DNA of 64,000 nucleotides, taken from UTCHB3 sp002050155 (GTDB lineage: Bacteria > Bacteroidota > Ignavibacteria > Ignavibacteriales > Ignavibacteriaceae). The stretch is taken from assembly GCA_030584105.1 (NCBI GenBank), contig CP129491.1:1612001-1676000 (forward strand), in the 5' to 3' direction. The notes below the pieces were generated by a model, which was given only the letters and a program-made list of their open reading frames with translations, was not told the origin of the DNA and did not search any database. Shown here one piece after another: positions 54,197-63,283 of the stretch (within the stretch, counting starts at the first letter, position 1; every line of letters starts with the position of its first letter). The position numbers were made by a program, and so were the translations under genes.

Positions 54197-56200
54197 CTAC
54201 AACCTAAACGAGACACCTCCGGTGAGGAAGCGCCCGGGCATTGTAACACCGCTTTCGAACACACGATATTGGTCAAAAATGTTGTTAGCACGGAAATAGA
54301 CCTCGGCAGTCCAGGTTGGTGAAGCAAACAGCCACGAAATTCTTGCGTTGAACACGGCAGAACCGGCAATTTCAACTTTACCGCCCGGCACATCTGCGTC
54401 ATATTCGATCTGTTTTCCGGTCAACTCCGACTCAACCAAAATGCTTAATTCTTTAATCGGCTTTGCTTCAAATGCAATCAAACTAAGGATTTCCGGTTTA
54501 TTTTCGATCACATCTTCGGTTTCACCGTCGTTTTTGCCTTTTGCACTCAAGTACATGAAGTTACCGTGAAGGTTGAAGTGGCGCGAAAGCTGGAAATCGT
54601 AAACGGTTTCGAAACCGACAATTCTTGCGTCAGCTAAGTTCACTCTCATTTTCCTCTTAAGTGGGTCTTCAGATGCAGGCAGTGTTATCTGAACCATCAA
54701 ATCGGAATAGAGATTGTAGAAACCGGAAAGTTTAACCCGAACACCCGCAGCGTTATAAATGAAACCGACATCCGTCAGTGTTCCTTTTTCAGGCTTCAGA
54801 TCAGGATTTGGTTTCATTTTACCGAGTGCGCCTGAAAAACCCTCTCTTAAGCTGGCGAAGCGGTTGCGATATGTGAATCCGCCATACACTTCCCAGTTGT
54901 TCGAAAGAGTGTAAGAGAGTGAGGCAAATGCTCCGGGTGAGGAAGATTTTGTGTTCTCATATTCCGTGAAAGCACCCGTTTTTCCTTTTATATCCATATC
55001 GTAAAGAGCGCCTGCCAAAAGGCTGAAAGCATCTTTCTTGAAAGAATATTCAACACCGGCACTCAAAAGTGATTCCGAAAAATCAAGATCGGAGGTCTGA
55101 ACGCCATTTTTATCCGAGAGTTTCTCGTTGTGGTTCGAGGTAGAAAAGTTAAACACACCCGTTATAGCATTGGCTTCATCTATACTGTAAGTTGAAGAGA
55201 GCCTTCCGCCAAAAGTACGGTCTAAATCTTTCTCAACTTCGTTGATTTTCGAGTAGGTCAGGTCGGTATAAGAATCGATCTGCTGCCCGTAGTTATCGAA
55301 CCAAAGGACAGCCGTCAGGTCTTGCTTACCGGAAAGCCTGAACTTGGAGTTCGAGGAGATAATTATCCTCTGTTGATCCGGGTATCTCCAATAGCGTGTT
55401 TTGCTCGGCTTTTGATCCGTCTCGGGGATAACACCCTTTGAACCTGAATAAAAGTTAACCGACAGCCCCGTTTTTGCGTTATCGCTGATATGCCATTCAC
55501 CGCGGGTAAACAAAGAGATTCTCTTTTTATCACTGTTGGTGATGTATTTGGCGCTTAAATCCTGGTTTTTCAGGTCGCTCGGTGCACCACCGGGAAGAGT
55601 CAAGCCTTTTGAATCCAACCACGAGCCGGCAGCGATAAAGTTAAAGTTGCCTTTTCTATAGTCGTATGTACCGCCGGCGGTGTAAGTTCCGGCATCTGAA
55701 CCACTGATTGAAATCGAGCCGTTGCTTCCGTCGATTGCCCTTTCATACGAGTTCAGGTTAAGAGCCCCGCCGAGAACATTGGGCCCATAGAGGATCGAGC
55801 TTGCGTTCTGGCTCACGGAAATTTCACCAACAGCATCCAGCGGTACGATCGAAATATCGAATCTGCCGTCCCACGGAAGGTTCATCGGCACGCCGTCGAA
55901 AAAGTACCCTAAGTGCCTTTCGCCCGCCCCGCGCAGAAACATTAAAGATTCGCCGCGAGAGTTAGTTCTGATTCTTCCGGAAGGCACGAACCTTTCGATT
56001 TGAGAAAGATCGGTGGCATCCGATGTGCGCAACTCCTTAAAGTCGATAGTGGTAACTTGTGGAATTGCCAGTTCTTCAATTTTAAAGCCTGTGATGGCAA
56101 CTTCGCCCAAGTGATAGGTTTTCAGAACAGAGTCCTTTCCGCCTTGAGCATATACCACCACAGCCGCTATTACAAATAATAATGCGGTTTTAATTTTCAT
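54197..56200 (-). CDS. TonB-dependent outer-membrane receptor
   Basis: Signal peptide (1-18, ending VVYAQ), a plug domain (about 45-155: QVTTIDFKELRTSDATDLSQIERFVP core, RGAGERHLGYFFDGVPMN) and a 22-strand-type barrel to the C-terminus (FLTGGVSFRL). Length 667 fits receptors of the CirA/FecA group without a CarboxypepD-like N-terminal domain. The ligand cannot be read from sequence; the small TM-anchored gene upstream is in the same direction. Confidence 0.92.
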   Translation of the reverse strand: MKIKTALLFVIAAVVVYAQGGKDSVLKTYHLGEVAITGFKIEELAIPQVTTIDFKELRTSDATDLSQIERFVPSGRIRTNSRGESLMFLRGAGERHLGYFFDGVPMNLPWDGRFDISIVPLDAVGEISVSQNASSILYGPNVLGGALNLNSYERAIDGSNGSISISGSDAGTYTAGGTYDYRKGNFNFIAAGSWLDSKGLTLPGGAPSDLKNQDLSAKYITNSDKKRISLFTRGEWHISDNAKTGLSVNFYSGSKGVIPETDQKPSKTRYWRYPDQQRIIISSNSKFRLSGKQDLTAVLWFDNYGQQIDSYTDLTYSKINEVEKDLDRTFGGRLSSTYSIDEANAITGVFNFSTSNHNEKLSDKNGVQTSDLDFSESLLSAGVEYSFKKDAFSLLAGALYDMDIKGKTGAFTEYENTKSSSPGAFASLSYTLSNNWEVYGGFTYRNRFASLREGFSGALGKMKPNPDLKPEKGTLTDVGFIYNAAGVRVKLSGFYNLYSDLMVQITLPASEDPLKRKMRVNLADARIVGFETVYDFQLSRHFNLHGNFMYLSAKGKNDGETEDVIENKPEILSLIAFEAKPIKELSILVESELTGKQIEYDADVPGGKVEIAGSAVFNARISWLFASPTWTAEVYFRANNIFDQYRVFESGVTMPGRFLTGGVSFRL

Positions 56201-56234
56201 TTTTTCTCCATAATTTAAACTGAATTAATGTTTA

Positions 56235-56777
56235 TCAGGAGAATTGTCGGGGAGGGGGCACTAACGGGTCAGACCCGCCTTTGAGAAGTGAAAAATTGTG
56301 TTCGAACACCCCGATTAATTCATCGGAGCCGTAGTAATTCAGGTTTGTAATTCCTTCAGCTGCAACAAAAATTGAGATAAGAATTGTAGATGCAGGAGTT
56401 GAGATCGGTTTCCCTTCGCGCGCTTTTTTTCCGAACTCTGCAATCAACCGTTCTTCATCTTTATCGTTAATGCAGAAATATTGCAATTTGTCCTCAACTT
56501 GCACCATGCGCACCACATCGTACATCTTACCCTGATAAGTAAACTCGTGCGGTTCTATGAAAACGAAACCGGCTTTTTCCTGTTCCGCTTTTTCACGCGG
56601 CATAGTGAAAGATTCGAGCCTGTCTTCAGGAATTCCTGCGAAAATTGCCCTTTTAATCTCTCTTTTAATCGCTTTTTGTTTGTAGTAAAAAAGAACCGGT
56701 GAACCGAAAAGATTAAAAAACATTGCGCCAAGCAACAATATTTTTACAATTTTAAATTTTCGGTCTGAGACTCTCAT
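56235..56777 (-). CDS. Membrane-anchored protein of unknown function
   Basis: A 180-residue protein with a single N-terminal TM (about 10-32, VKILLLGAMFFNLFGSPVLF) and a soluble domain with basic/acidic helices (KQKAIKREIKRAIFAG) and a strand-rich part (EFTYQGKMYDVVRMV). No family recognised. It is between tdk and the TonB receptor gene on the same strand and has a tdk-end repeat just before its start. Confidence 0.65.
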   Translation of the reverse strand: MRVSDRKFKIVKILLLGAMFFNLFGSPVLFYYKQKAIKREIKRAIFAGIPEDRLESFTMPREKAEQEKAGFVFIEPHEFTYQGKMYDVVRMVQVEDKLQYFCINDKDEERLIAEFGKKAREGKPISTPASTILISIFVAAEGITNLNYYGSDELIGVFEHNFSLLKGGSDPLVPPPRQFS

Positions 56778-56780
56778 TTT

Positions 56781-56870
56781 CTTTAGAATAGAGCGGGGTC
56801 TTCTGTAACTACACTGTTAGTTTTGGTGAATTTAAAATTTGTTCCATTCTTAGAACAGAGCGGGGTCTTC
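56781..56870 (-). repeat. 67-bp-spaced direct repeat of the tdk gene end
   Basis: The end of tdk (codons for EDPALF, TAA stop; plus-strand 56848-56870) recurs at 56781-56803 with about three mismatches, exactly 67 bp away. The spacer between is unrelated AT-rich sequence. The second copy ends four bases before the start codon of the next gene. Confidence 0.85.
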
Positions 56871-57446
56871 CCCTTCGCCGGGGATATAGTGACATTTCCT
56901 GCACCGGGCTTCGTAACTGTCGGCAGCGCCGACTAAAACACGGTCGCCCGAAGCTATTGTTCTCTGTGTTCGCGAAGCGGGGTTGCCGCACACCACGCAT
57001 ATTGCAAGGGTTTTCGTTACAAACTCGGCGATAGCCATTAATTCCGGCATAGGTTCGAAGGGAACGCCGCGATAATCCTGATCCAAACCGGCAACCACCA
57101 CCCGTTTGCCACTGTTTGCAAGATCTGTGCACACTTTTATCAGATCGTTGCTGAAAAACTGCGCTTCATCAATGCCCACAACCTGTGCGTCACCCACTCG
57201 TTCGTAAACCTCTGTGATATTATTGATGTTAACCGACTCAATCGAAAGCTCGCTGTGCGACACAACGGAATCTGCCGAGTAACGGTTATCTATTACCGGT
57301 TTAAATACTATCACTTTTTGTTTTGCTATTTTTGCACGGCGCAGCCGGCGGATCAACTCCTCGGTCTTACCGCTAAACATACAGCCTACTACAACCTCTA
57401 TCCAACCCGATCCCTTCGGTTGCATGTGTGGAAATTCATTCATCAT
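56850..57446 (-). CDS. tdk: Thymidine kinase (type II)
   Basis: Salvage enzyme phosphorylating thymidine. P-loop GCMFSGKT at residues 21-28, catalytic Glu in VGIDEAQFF, zinc ligands in CVVCG and RCRKCH, and lasso region near GDRVLVGAADSYEARC. Length 198 is normal. Cytidine deaminase lies nearby on the same strand, giving a small pyrimidine-salvage group. Confidence 0.96.
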   Translation of the reverse strand: MMNEFPHMQPKGSGWIEVVVGCMFSGKTEELIRRLRRAKIAKQKVIVFKPVIDNRYSADSVVSHSELSIESVNINNITEVYERVGDAQVVGIDEAQFFSNDLIKVCTDLANSGKRVVVAGLDQDYRGVPFEPMPELMAIAEFVTKTLAICVVCGNPASRTQRTIASGDRVLVGAADSYEARCRKCHYIPGEGEDPALF

Positions 57447-57566
57447 ATTTGTTTTATAATGTTCTTATCGGTTCTCTGTTTTTCGTTTTTTCAATATACA
57501 TCAAAAAATCTTTGTCTTATACGAATATGGTTTTTCACTCTATTAGATAAAAAAACTAAAAATAGA

Positions 57567-57950
57567 TTATAGCCTTATACAACTATAAGTAATAGTTTTA
57601 TCACTGTACAAAATTTTGAAACTCGTTCTACTATTCTTTTTTGCAGTTGAATCGTTAAGTTGAACTTTACAACTTACACCCATGTGATCAATTGCCGACC
57701 AACTCTTTGAAGCGCCACTTTTCCCGAGATATTTAGTTAACCTCACAACGCTTCCGGTGTTAAATTCAAGGGTTCCGGTGTTATCTTTTTTGAGAATAAA
57801 ATCACACGACTGGTTTTCACCTTTGATATCAAAAAGTACTTTTCCTGTTGAGTTTAGTTTTACGACTATCCTTTCAATATCATAGGAACTCGTACTTTGT
57901 GCATACAGCATTATCGCACTAAAGAAGAAAATTAAAATCAACTTTTTCAT
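57567..57950 (-). CDS. Small exported protein of unknown function
   Basis: A 127-residue protein with signal peptide (MKKLILIFFFSAIMLYAQ) and a strand-rich mature part with two to three cysteines (QSCDFILKKD, VSCKVQLND, TYSCIRL) that may form disulfides. No family recognised. It sits between tdk and cdd on the same strand. Confidence 0.65.
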   Translation of the reverse strand: MKKLILIFFFSAIMLYAQSTSSYDIERIVVKLNSTGKVLFDIKGENQSCDFILKKDNTGTLEFNTGSVVRLTKYLGKSGASKSWSAIDHMGVSCKVQLNDSTAKKNSRTSFKILYSDKTITYSCIRL

Positions 57951-58017
57951 TACAATACCTATAAATTTTTGGATATGTTTATTTATATTCTCACCCGCCT
58001 AAGACATTGATAAAAAT

Positions 58018-58416
58018 TCACCTCAACTGTTCCCCGCCGAAGGAATGGGGTAATAGTTCATCCATCGAAAAAACTTTTATCTCGTTTTTCGAATTTATTA
58101 AAACAATTTCAAAATCGTTACCGCAAAATTCAGCCATAAACTGGCGGCAGGCTCCGCAGGGGGTGCAAAAATCGTCCATATCGCCGACAACAGCGATAGC
58201 CTTAAATTTCTTTTTGCCGGCGGAAACAGCCTTCACAAAAGCGGTTCTTTCGGCACAAATCGTCAAACCGTACGATGCGTTTTCAACATTTGAGCCGAGC
58301 ACCACCTCACCATCACCGGTAAGAAGTGCCGCCCCCACCCGAAATTTTGAGTATGGAGAATAACTCCCAAGTTGTGCCTCACGCGCTTTTTGCGCCAATT
58401 CGTTGTGATTCATCAT
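58018..58416 (-). CDS. cdd: Cytidine deaminase
   Basis: Deaminates cytidine and deoxycytidine in pyrimidine salvage. Zinc ligands Cys54, Cys87 and Cys90 (TICAERTAF, PCGACRQ) and catalytic Glu56; NVENASYGLTICAE is diagnostic of the homotetrameric form. Length 132 is typical. Confidence 0.96.
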   Translation of the reverse strand: MMNHNELAQKAREAQLGSYSPYSKFRVGAALLTGDGEVVLGSNVENASYGLTICAERTAFVKAVSAGKKKFKAIAVVGDMDDFCTPCGACRQFMAEFCGNDFEIVLINSKNEIKVFSMDELLPHSFGGEQLR

Positions 58417-58437
58417 TTTACCAATTTTTAATTATTA

Positions 58438-58526
58438 CTACCATTAAGTTATTACTTTTTTCACAACTTATTACCATCATTAAATGATTATTTTCTAATT
58501 CAAAAATACCGCTACCGTTAAGTTGA
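58438..58526. repeat. Degenerate 36-38-bp repeat upstream of cdd
   Basis: Three related segments around (C/T)TACC(A/G)TTAAGTTATTA have their TTAA cores near 58442, 58478 and 58516. The 200-bp gap otherwise holds no gene. Confidence 0.45.
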
Positions 58527-58617
58527 TATTTCTGTTGCCAGCTAACCTATACTGCAAAACTATTCATTCCGCGCTAAACCATCCCAACGCCCAAATCCCC
58601 CCCAAAAAAAAACACTA

Positions 58618-60024
58618 TTATTGCCAGATAAAATAGGGCGGTACCATCAAAATCATGCCAAGAATGATGAAAATTATCTCAAGCGGAAAAACCCAGACAA
58701 CCCATTTCTCGTAAGGAATCTTTGCAAGAGTTAAAATTCCCATCGTAACCGCAGAAGTGGGAATAATCATATTCGCGAAACCTTCGCCAAACTGAAAAGC
58801 CAGAACAGCCGTCTGACGCGAAACCCCCAAAATATCACTCAAAGGCGCCATAACAGGCATGGTGAGCGCCGCCTGACCCGAACCTGAAGGCACAAAAAAC
58901 ACAATCACCTTCTGAACAAACAACATCACTATCGAAGAGCCAATAGGGTGCAAACCATCCAACGGAGCTGAAAAAGCATGCAAAATTGTGTCTATTATTT
59001 TTCCATCCGAAGCAACAATCAACAAAGCACGGGAAAGTGCAACAACAAGCGCAGTTGAAATCATATCTTTTGCTCCGGCAACAAACGACTCGGCTATCTG
59101 GTTTGCCGAAAGCCTGCCGACAACTCCCGTTATAATACCCGTAACAAGGAAAACGCCGCAAATTTCTTTAATGTACCACCCGTAATAAAGCACGCCGAAC
59201 ACAACGACAACTATACCCGTAACGAAAGTAAGCAACACCAGCTTATGCTTCGTATCCATTCCGCCAAAATCTTCAAGGTCTGACATTTTCAGGTCTTTTC
59301 TCCGCTCCTGGTCAAGTGCAAAAGTGGGGCTTAACTCCGGGTTTTTCTTAATTTTTGCGGCATATCTCATCACCCACCAAATCGCAACTGCAGTGCAGAT
59401 AACCCAAATAATCAGGCGATATTCAATCCCCGACATAGGCGGCAAGCCGGCAATTCCCTGCGCAACCCCAATCGTGAACGGGTTCATAAATGCCGCCGCA
59501 AACCCTGTGGAAGCCGCCACGAAGGGAATAGCAACGCCGGTTACCGTATCGTAGCCAAGCACCAATGCCAACGGAATGAAAATCATAATAAAAGGAATTG
59601 TCTCCTCACTCATTCCGAAGGTTGCCCCCGCAAGTGAAAAAATGACCATAAAAATGGGGATCATCGCCATCCGGATAAATTCCGAACTTTTATGAGCCTT
59701 TGCGAGCGCCTTAATTCCGGCGTCGATTGCCTCGGTTCTTTGGAACACATAAAATGCGCCGCCGACAAAGAGAATAAAAACAATAATCTGCGAGGCTTCC
59801 ATAAAGCCCTTGATCGGCGCCATTATAAGGTTTAAGTTAAACTGTGAAGATGGCTCTACTTCTTTGTAAGAACCCGGCTTAACCAGATCTACCATCTGAC
59901 CGTTTATCTCGGTTTGTACCCGGTCGTATTCACCGGCGGGAACAAACAGTGTGAAAATAGCGGTTATTACCAACAAAACCGATAACAACACTAAGGTGTT
60001 AGGAACTTTTACTTTGATTTTCAT
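58618..60024 (-). CDS. YfcC-family (DcuC/ArsB superfamily) membrane transporter
   Basis: A 468-residue carrier with about 12 TM helices. The start KIKVKVPNTLVLLSVLL, FVPAGEYDRV and the GATFGMSEETIPF and PSGSGQAALTMPVMAPL motifs are characteristic of the YfcC family, implicated in short-chain or amino-acid exchange (often annotated as arginine/ornithine or basic amino acid antiporters). Substrate here is not determinable. It is divergent from the T9SS-cargo gene; the leader between them contains three copies of a 30-bp repeat. Confidence 0.88.
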   Translation of the reverse strand: MKIKVKVPNTLVLLSVLLVITAIFTLFVPAGEYDRVQTEINGQMVDLVKPGSYKEVEPSSQFNLNLIMAPIKGFMEASQIIVFILFVGGAFYVFQRTEAIDAGIKALAKAHKSSEFIRMAMIPIFMVIFSLAGATFGMSEETIPFIMIFIPLALVLGYDTVTGVAIPFVAASTGFAAAFMNPFTIGVAQGIAGLPPMSGIEYRLIIWVICTAVAIWWVMRYAAKIKKNPELSPTFALDQERRKDLKMSDLEDFGGMDTKHKLVLLTFVTGIVVVVFGVLYYGWYIKEICGVFLVTGIITGVVGRLSANQIAESFVAGAKDMISTALVVALSRALLIVASDGKIIDTILHAFSAPLDGLHPIGSSIVMLFVQKVIVFFVPSGSGQAALTMPVMAPLSDILGVSRQTAVLAFQFGEGFANMIIPTSAVTMGILTLAKIPYEKWVVWVFPLEIIFIILGMILMVPPYFIWQ

Positions 60025-60028
60025 AAGG

Positions 60029-60192
60029 CACTTTTTTGATTTGTTGCTTGAAAATTAATATCACCGTTGATGGCGGCGTGCTTCCCGGGCAGGAACACTT
60101 CTGTTATTTGTTGCTTGAAAATTAACATGTAATCCGAAAGCATTTAAGTTTCGGTGTCATCACACTTCTGTTATTTGTTGCTTGAAAATTAA
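60029..60192. repeat. Three 30-bp repeats with 67-bp period in the divergent promoter region
   Basis: A 30-bp sequence beginning CACTTCTGTTATTTG occurs at 60029 (two mismatches), 60096 and 60163, separated by two unrelated 37-bp spacers. The first copy lies four bases upstream of the transporter start codon (minus strand), so the repeated piece is that gene's leader. Confidence 0.92.
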
Positions 60193-60249
60193 CCCGAGAT
60201 TGGTTATTTTATTTTCCTGTTTTTAAAATTATTAAAAGTTGAGCAAAAA

Positions 60250-62334
60250 ATGAAAACATTTGTTACATTTTTACTGCTGACTGTAAAATTTTTTTCACAA
60301 CCGCTGTATTTCCCCTTAGATACTGTTGCCGCGGATGACAGATTTAACAATCGGCAAACTATGTTGTATGACAGCCAAGGCGCTGTGCATATTGTCTATT
60401 CCGGAAACTTAGGCACCAACAGCCCCTCCCGTGAAATTTTTTATGCCACGAACGCGGGTTCAGGCAACTTTGTAACAACTCGTTTAACAAACGATAACTA
60501 CGACCAAAACTACCCCACTATTTCGATGGATCAGAACGGCAAGATACACATCGGGATGATTGCAAACGACCCGGTTTCAGGGAACTACCAGGTGAAATAC
60601 ACCAACAATATTTCCGGTACATTTTTTGAGCCTGTTTCAATCACTTCCGGTGGTGATAACAAGGCGACGCCGGGGTCAACTGTGGGGCCCGACGGCAAAG
60701 TCCACTTTGTTTATTTCACAACCGTCACGGATAAAGTTTACTACCGGTGGTTCGACCCGGCAACCCAAACCCTCTCCCCCGAAACCTACATTGCAGATGG
60801 CGCCACTTCCGGCGATTTAGACGCCCAGATTGCCTTCGATAAAAACGGTAAAATGCACATTTTATTTAAAGGCGGCGGCGTGTTCGGGGGACCAATCAGA
60901 TATTTCAACGATGTTTCCGGTACGCTTCAGGAAGTGGCAACCGGCGTTACGGGGAATGTTAACGCACCCAGATTTGTGTTCGACAGCAACAACAAAGTGC
61001 ACATCATCTACCGCAACAGTTCAACGAACAGATTAGGTTATATCAACAACACTTCAGGCAATTTTTCATCGCCTGTGTTTTTTACTCCCCCAGGGCAGAT
61101 GCCGGCAAGTTACTCAAACATTGCGATGGATGCCAACGACAGGATTTATGTAATTTATCAGTCTTCGCAATCCGCATCGGGCAAAGGATTTTTCCTTGTG
61201 CACGGTAAAGAGGGCGTTTTTTCCGACACCCTGCGCGTCTATGATATTACGCCGCAATATGTTACACGGAATACCAGCGCAGTTGTTGCGCGCGGAAATG
61301 GTGAAGTGGCAATGACATTTTCACCAGCCGGTGTAAGAAACGGCGAGGTTTACTGCGATATTCTCTTTAAAACCGGGCACCTCTTCTCAGAGCCAAACAT
61401 CGTCCTCAGTGATTCACTTTTAGATTTCGGTACTGTTGTTTTGTTTAATACCCCGAAAAAGGATTTTAAAATCTACAACACCGGGAACGATACACTTCAC
61501 ATTTCAGAGTATGTCTGGTCTTCACAAAACTTTGCAATTCAGCTTGATTACCCCGAAACTATTGCGCCCGGAGATTCTGCAAAAGTTACTTTTATCTACC
61601 TCCCTACTGAACCGGGAGTAACGGTTGATACTCTGAAAATCCACTCGGATGATCCCGATGAACCCGTGGTTCAAGTGGTGATGACGGGCACAGCGGTTGA
61701 AGCTGAACCGGAGATTTCGCTCTCTAAAGATACACTCTTTTTTATGATGGAACCGAACTATGCTCAGACCGATTCATTTTTTATTAAAAATGTTGGAACC
61801 GGCAACTTGGCAGTTGACTCAATTGTCCCAACCGCTCGGCTTGCACAGTATATTTTGAATATTACCGATTCGATACCCCCACTTGCGCCGGGCGACTCGT
61901 TCATGGTCTATGTTCACACCCAATTTCCCGTTACAAAGTTTGAAGAAATATTTTTGGATACACTCTTCATCTTTTCGAACGACCCGGTAAATCCGGTTAC
62001 CAATTTATTTGTCCTTTGGGATGAAGTTTCTTCAGCGAAAGAGCCGGGTGTTGTGAACGATTATTATCTCTCGCAAAACTATCCAAACCCGTTCAACCCG
62101 GAGACAAAAATTGATTTTGCGCTCCCGAAAGGGGGAAGTGTAACCTTAGAAGTGTTTAATTCTGTCGGTGAAAAAGTAGCCGTTTTGGTTAACGGCGAAT
62201 TGCCGGCGGGCAGGTACTCTGTGCTATTTAACGGATCAGCACTCAACGGGGCGGCACTTCCTTCCGGAATTTATTTATACCGTCTGACAGCCGGCGATTT
62301 CACGGCAACACGCAAATTTATCCTTCTGAAGTAG
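60250..62334 (+). CDS. Secreted protein with choice-of-anchor D domain and T9SS sorting domain
   Basis: Signal peptide (MKTFVTFLLLTVKFFSQ); residues 20-370 form propeller-like repeats with GKVHFVY, GKMHILF and NKVHIIY motifs; residues 390-590 are two ASPM/Hydin-like choice-of-anchor modules (SLLDFGTVVLFNTPKKDFKI core; SDDPDEPVVQVVMTG). The C-terminal 85 residues, starting YPNPFNPETKIDFALP and ending ATRKFILLK, form a T9SS type A sorting domain. Probably a surface or released structural or adhesive protein; no catalytic site was seen. Confidence 0.85.
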   Translation: MKTFVTFLLLTVKFFSQPLYFPLDTVAADDRFNNRQTMLYDSQGAVHIVYSGNLGTNSPSREIFYATNAGSGNFVTTRLTNDNYDQNYPTISMDQNGKIHIGMIANDPVSGNYQVKYTNNISGTFFEPVSITSGGDNKATPGSTVGPDGKVHFVYFTTVTDKVYYRWFDPATQTLSPETYIADGATSGDLDAQIAFDKNGKMHILFKGGGVFGGPIRYFNDVSGTLQEVATGVTGNVNAPRFVFDSNNKVHIIYRNSSTNRLGYINNTSGNFSSPVFFTPPGQMPASYSNIAMDANDRIYVIYQSSQSASGKGFFLVHGKEGVFSDTLRVYDITPQYVTRNTSAVVARGNGEVAMTFSPAGVRNGEVYCDILFKTGHLFSEPNIVLSDSLLDFGTVVLFNTPKKDFKIYNTGNDTLHISEYVWSSQNFAIQLDYPETIAPGDSAKVTFIYLPTEPGVTVDTLKIHSDDPDEPVVQVVMTGTAVEAEPEISLSKDTLFFMMEPNYAQTDSFFIKNVGTGNLAVDSIVPTARLAQYILNITDSIPPLAPGDSFMVYVHTQFPVTKFEEIFLDTLFIFSNDPVNPVTNLFVLWDEVSSAKEPGVVNDYYLSQNYPNPFNPETKIDFALPKGGSVTLEVFNSVGEKVAVLVNGELPAGRYSVLFNGSALNGAALPSGIYLYRLTAGDFTATRKFILLK

Positions 62335-62339
62335 TACGG

Positions 62340-62392
62340 CGAATGATAATTTTTAGTTTTGAGATAGCACATCGAGTGATAATTTTTAGATT
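62340..62392 (+). repeat. 33-bp-spaced direct repeat after the T9SS-cargo gene
   Basis: About 20 bp (CGAATGATAATTTTTAGTTT) at 62340 recur at 62373 with two mismatches. Short TACGG elements flank both ends. No gene-end codons are included here. Confidence 0.6.
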
Positions 62393-62481
62393 TAATACGG
62401 TTAATCACAGAATCTCTGCCCCCGGAGAAGACCGAGGCGCATTAAAGTGATTACCTGTGGATCGGAACCGGGTGAGGTTAA

Positions 62482-63021
62482 ATGATTATACTCGGAATTG
62501 ACCCCGGTACAGTGAAGTGTGGGTATGGCGTAGTTCAGGTGTTGCAAAAAGGGAGGGCGGCTTTGGGTTACGGCATCATTAATGTGCCTGCAAAATTGAA
62601 AATGCCCGATAAACTTGCGTATATATACAACGAAATAGAAAATGTGATCAGGCAATACCGTCCCGTTGAGTGTGCGGTTGAAACTGCGTTTTACGGGAAG
62701 AATATCCAGTCTGCCTTGAAATTGGGATATGCACGGGGCACTGCAATAATTGCCGCCGTGAGGGGCGGGTTGCACATCTCGGAGTTTTCACCCAAAGAAG
62801 TGAAAAAATCGGTTACCGGAAAAGGCGGGGCATCGAAAGAACAGGTGAATTATATGGTTAAAACCTTGCTTAACCTTAACGGCAAAGAGATTCCTTTGGA
62901 CGCCTCTGATGCGCTGGCGATTGCCTTGTGTGCCTCTTTCAAACCGGAAGATGATAAAAAGCGACCAAACTCGTGGGAGGATTTTATCAGACAAAACCCC
63001 GATAAACTGGTTAACTTGTAG
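62482..63021 (+). CDS. ruvC: Holliday junction resolvase RuvC
   Basis: Cleaves Holliday junctions during recombination. Catalytic acids are Asp7 (GIDPGT), Glu67 (AVETAF), Asp140 and Asp143 (LDASDALAIAL). Length 179 is normal. ruvA follows 262 nt later in the same direction; ruvB is not in the window. Confidence 0.95.
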   Translation: MIILGIDPGTVKCGYGVVQVLQKGRAALGYGIINVPAKLKMPDKLAYIYNEIENVIRQYRPVECAVETAFYGKNIQSALKLGYARGTAIIAAVRGGLHISEFSPKEVKKSVTGKGGASKEQVNYMVKTLLNLNGKEIPLDASDALAIALCASFKPEDDKKRPNSWEDFIRQNPDKLVNL

Positions 63022-63127
63022 TTACTGTTTTTTGATTGTTTTTTATTCTTGCTCTGTGTAAACGGGAATTAGCCCGAAAATAGCAGTTAAAAGTTATACA
63101 TAGAATTAGTTTTAATTATACAGAATA

Positions 63128-63265
63128 CCGGTTGAAAATTGAACAATAGATTTGCTGCAATTAACATGAAAGCATCTGTTGAAATTTATTGAAAAACCCG
63201 CTGAAAACTAAATAATAGAACAGCCGGAATCAGCACGAAAACTTGAACTGAAATTTAAATAAAAG
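63128..63265. repeat. Degenerate 69-bp repeat upstream of ruvA
   Basis: Two diverged units start CCGGTTGAAAA at 63128 and CCCGCTGAAAA at 63197, with aligned matches throughout (AATAGA, CAGC, ACATGAAA/GCACGAAA, TGAAATTTA). The ruvC-ruvA gap holds no gene. Confidence 0.5.
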
Positions 63266-63283
63266 GTCTCCACCCGAAAAGAT

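Noticed and set aside
60029..60192. CRISPR mini-array (30-bp repeats, 37-bp spacers)
   Set aside because: Only three repeats, no cas genes, the first repeat is the leader of the adjacent gene, and other loci show the same 67-bp period with unrelated repeats.
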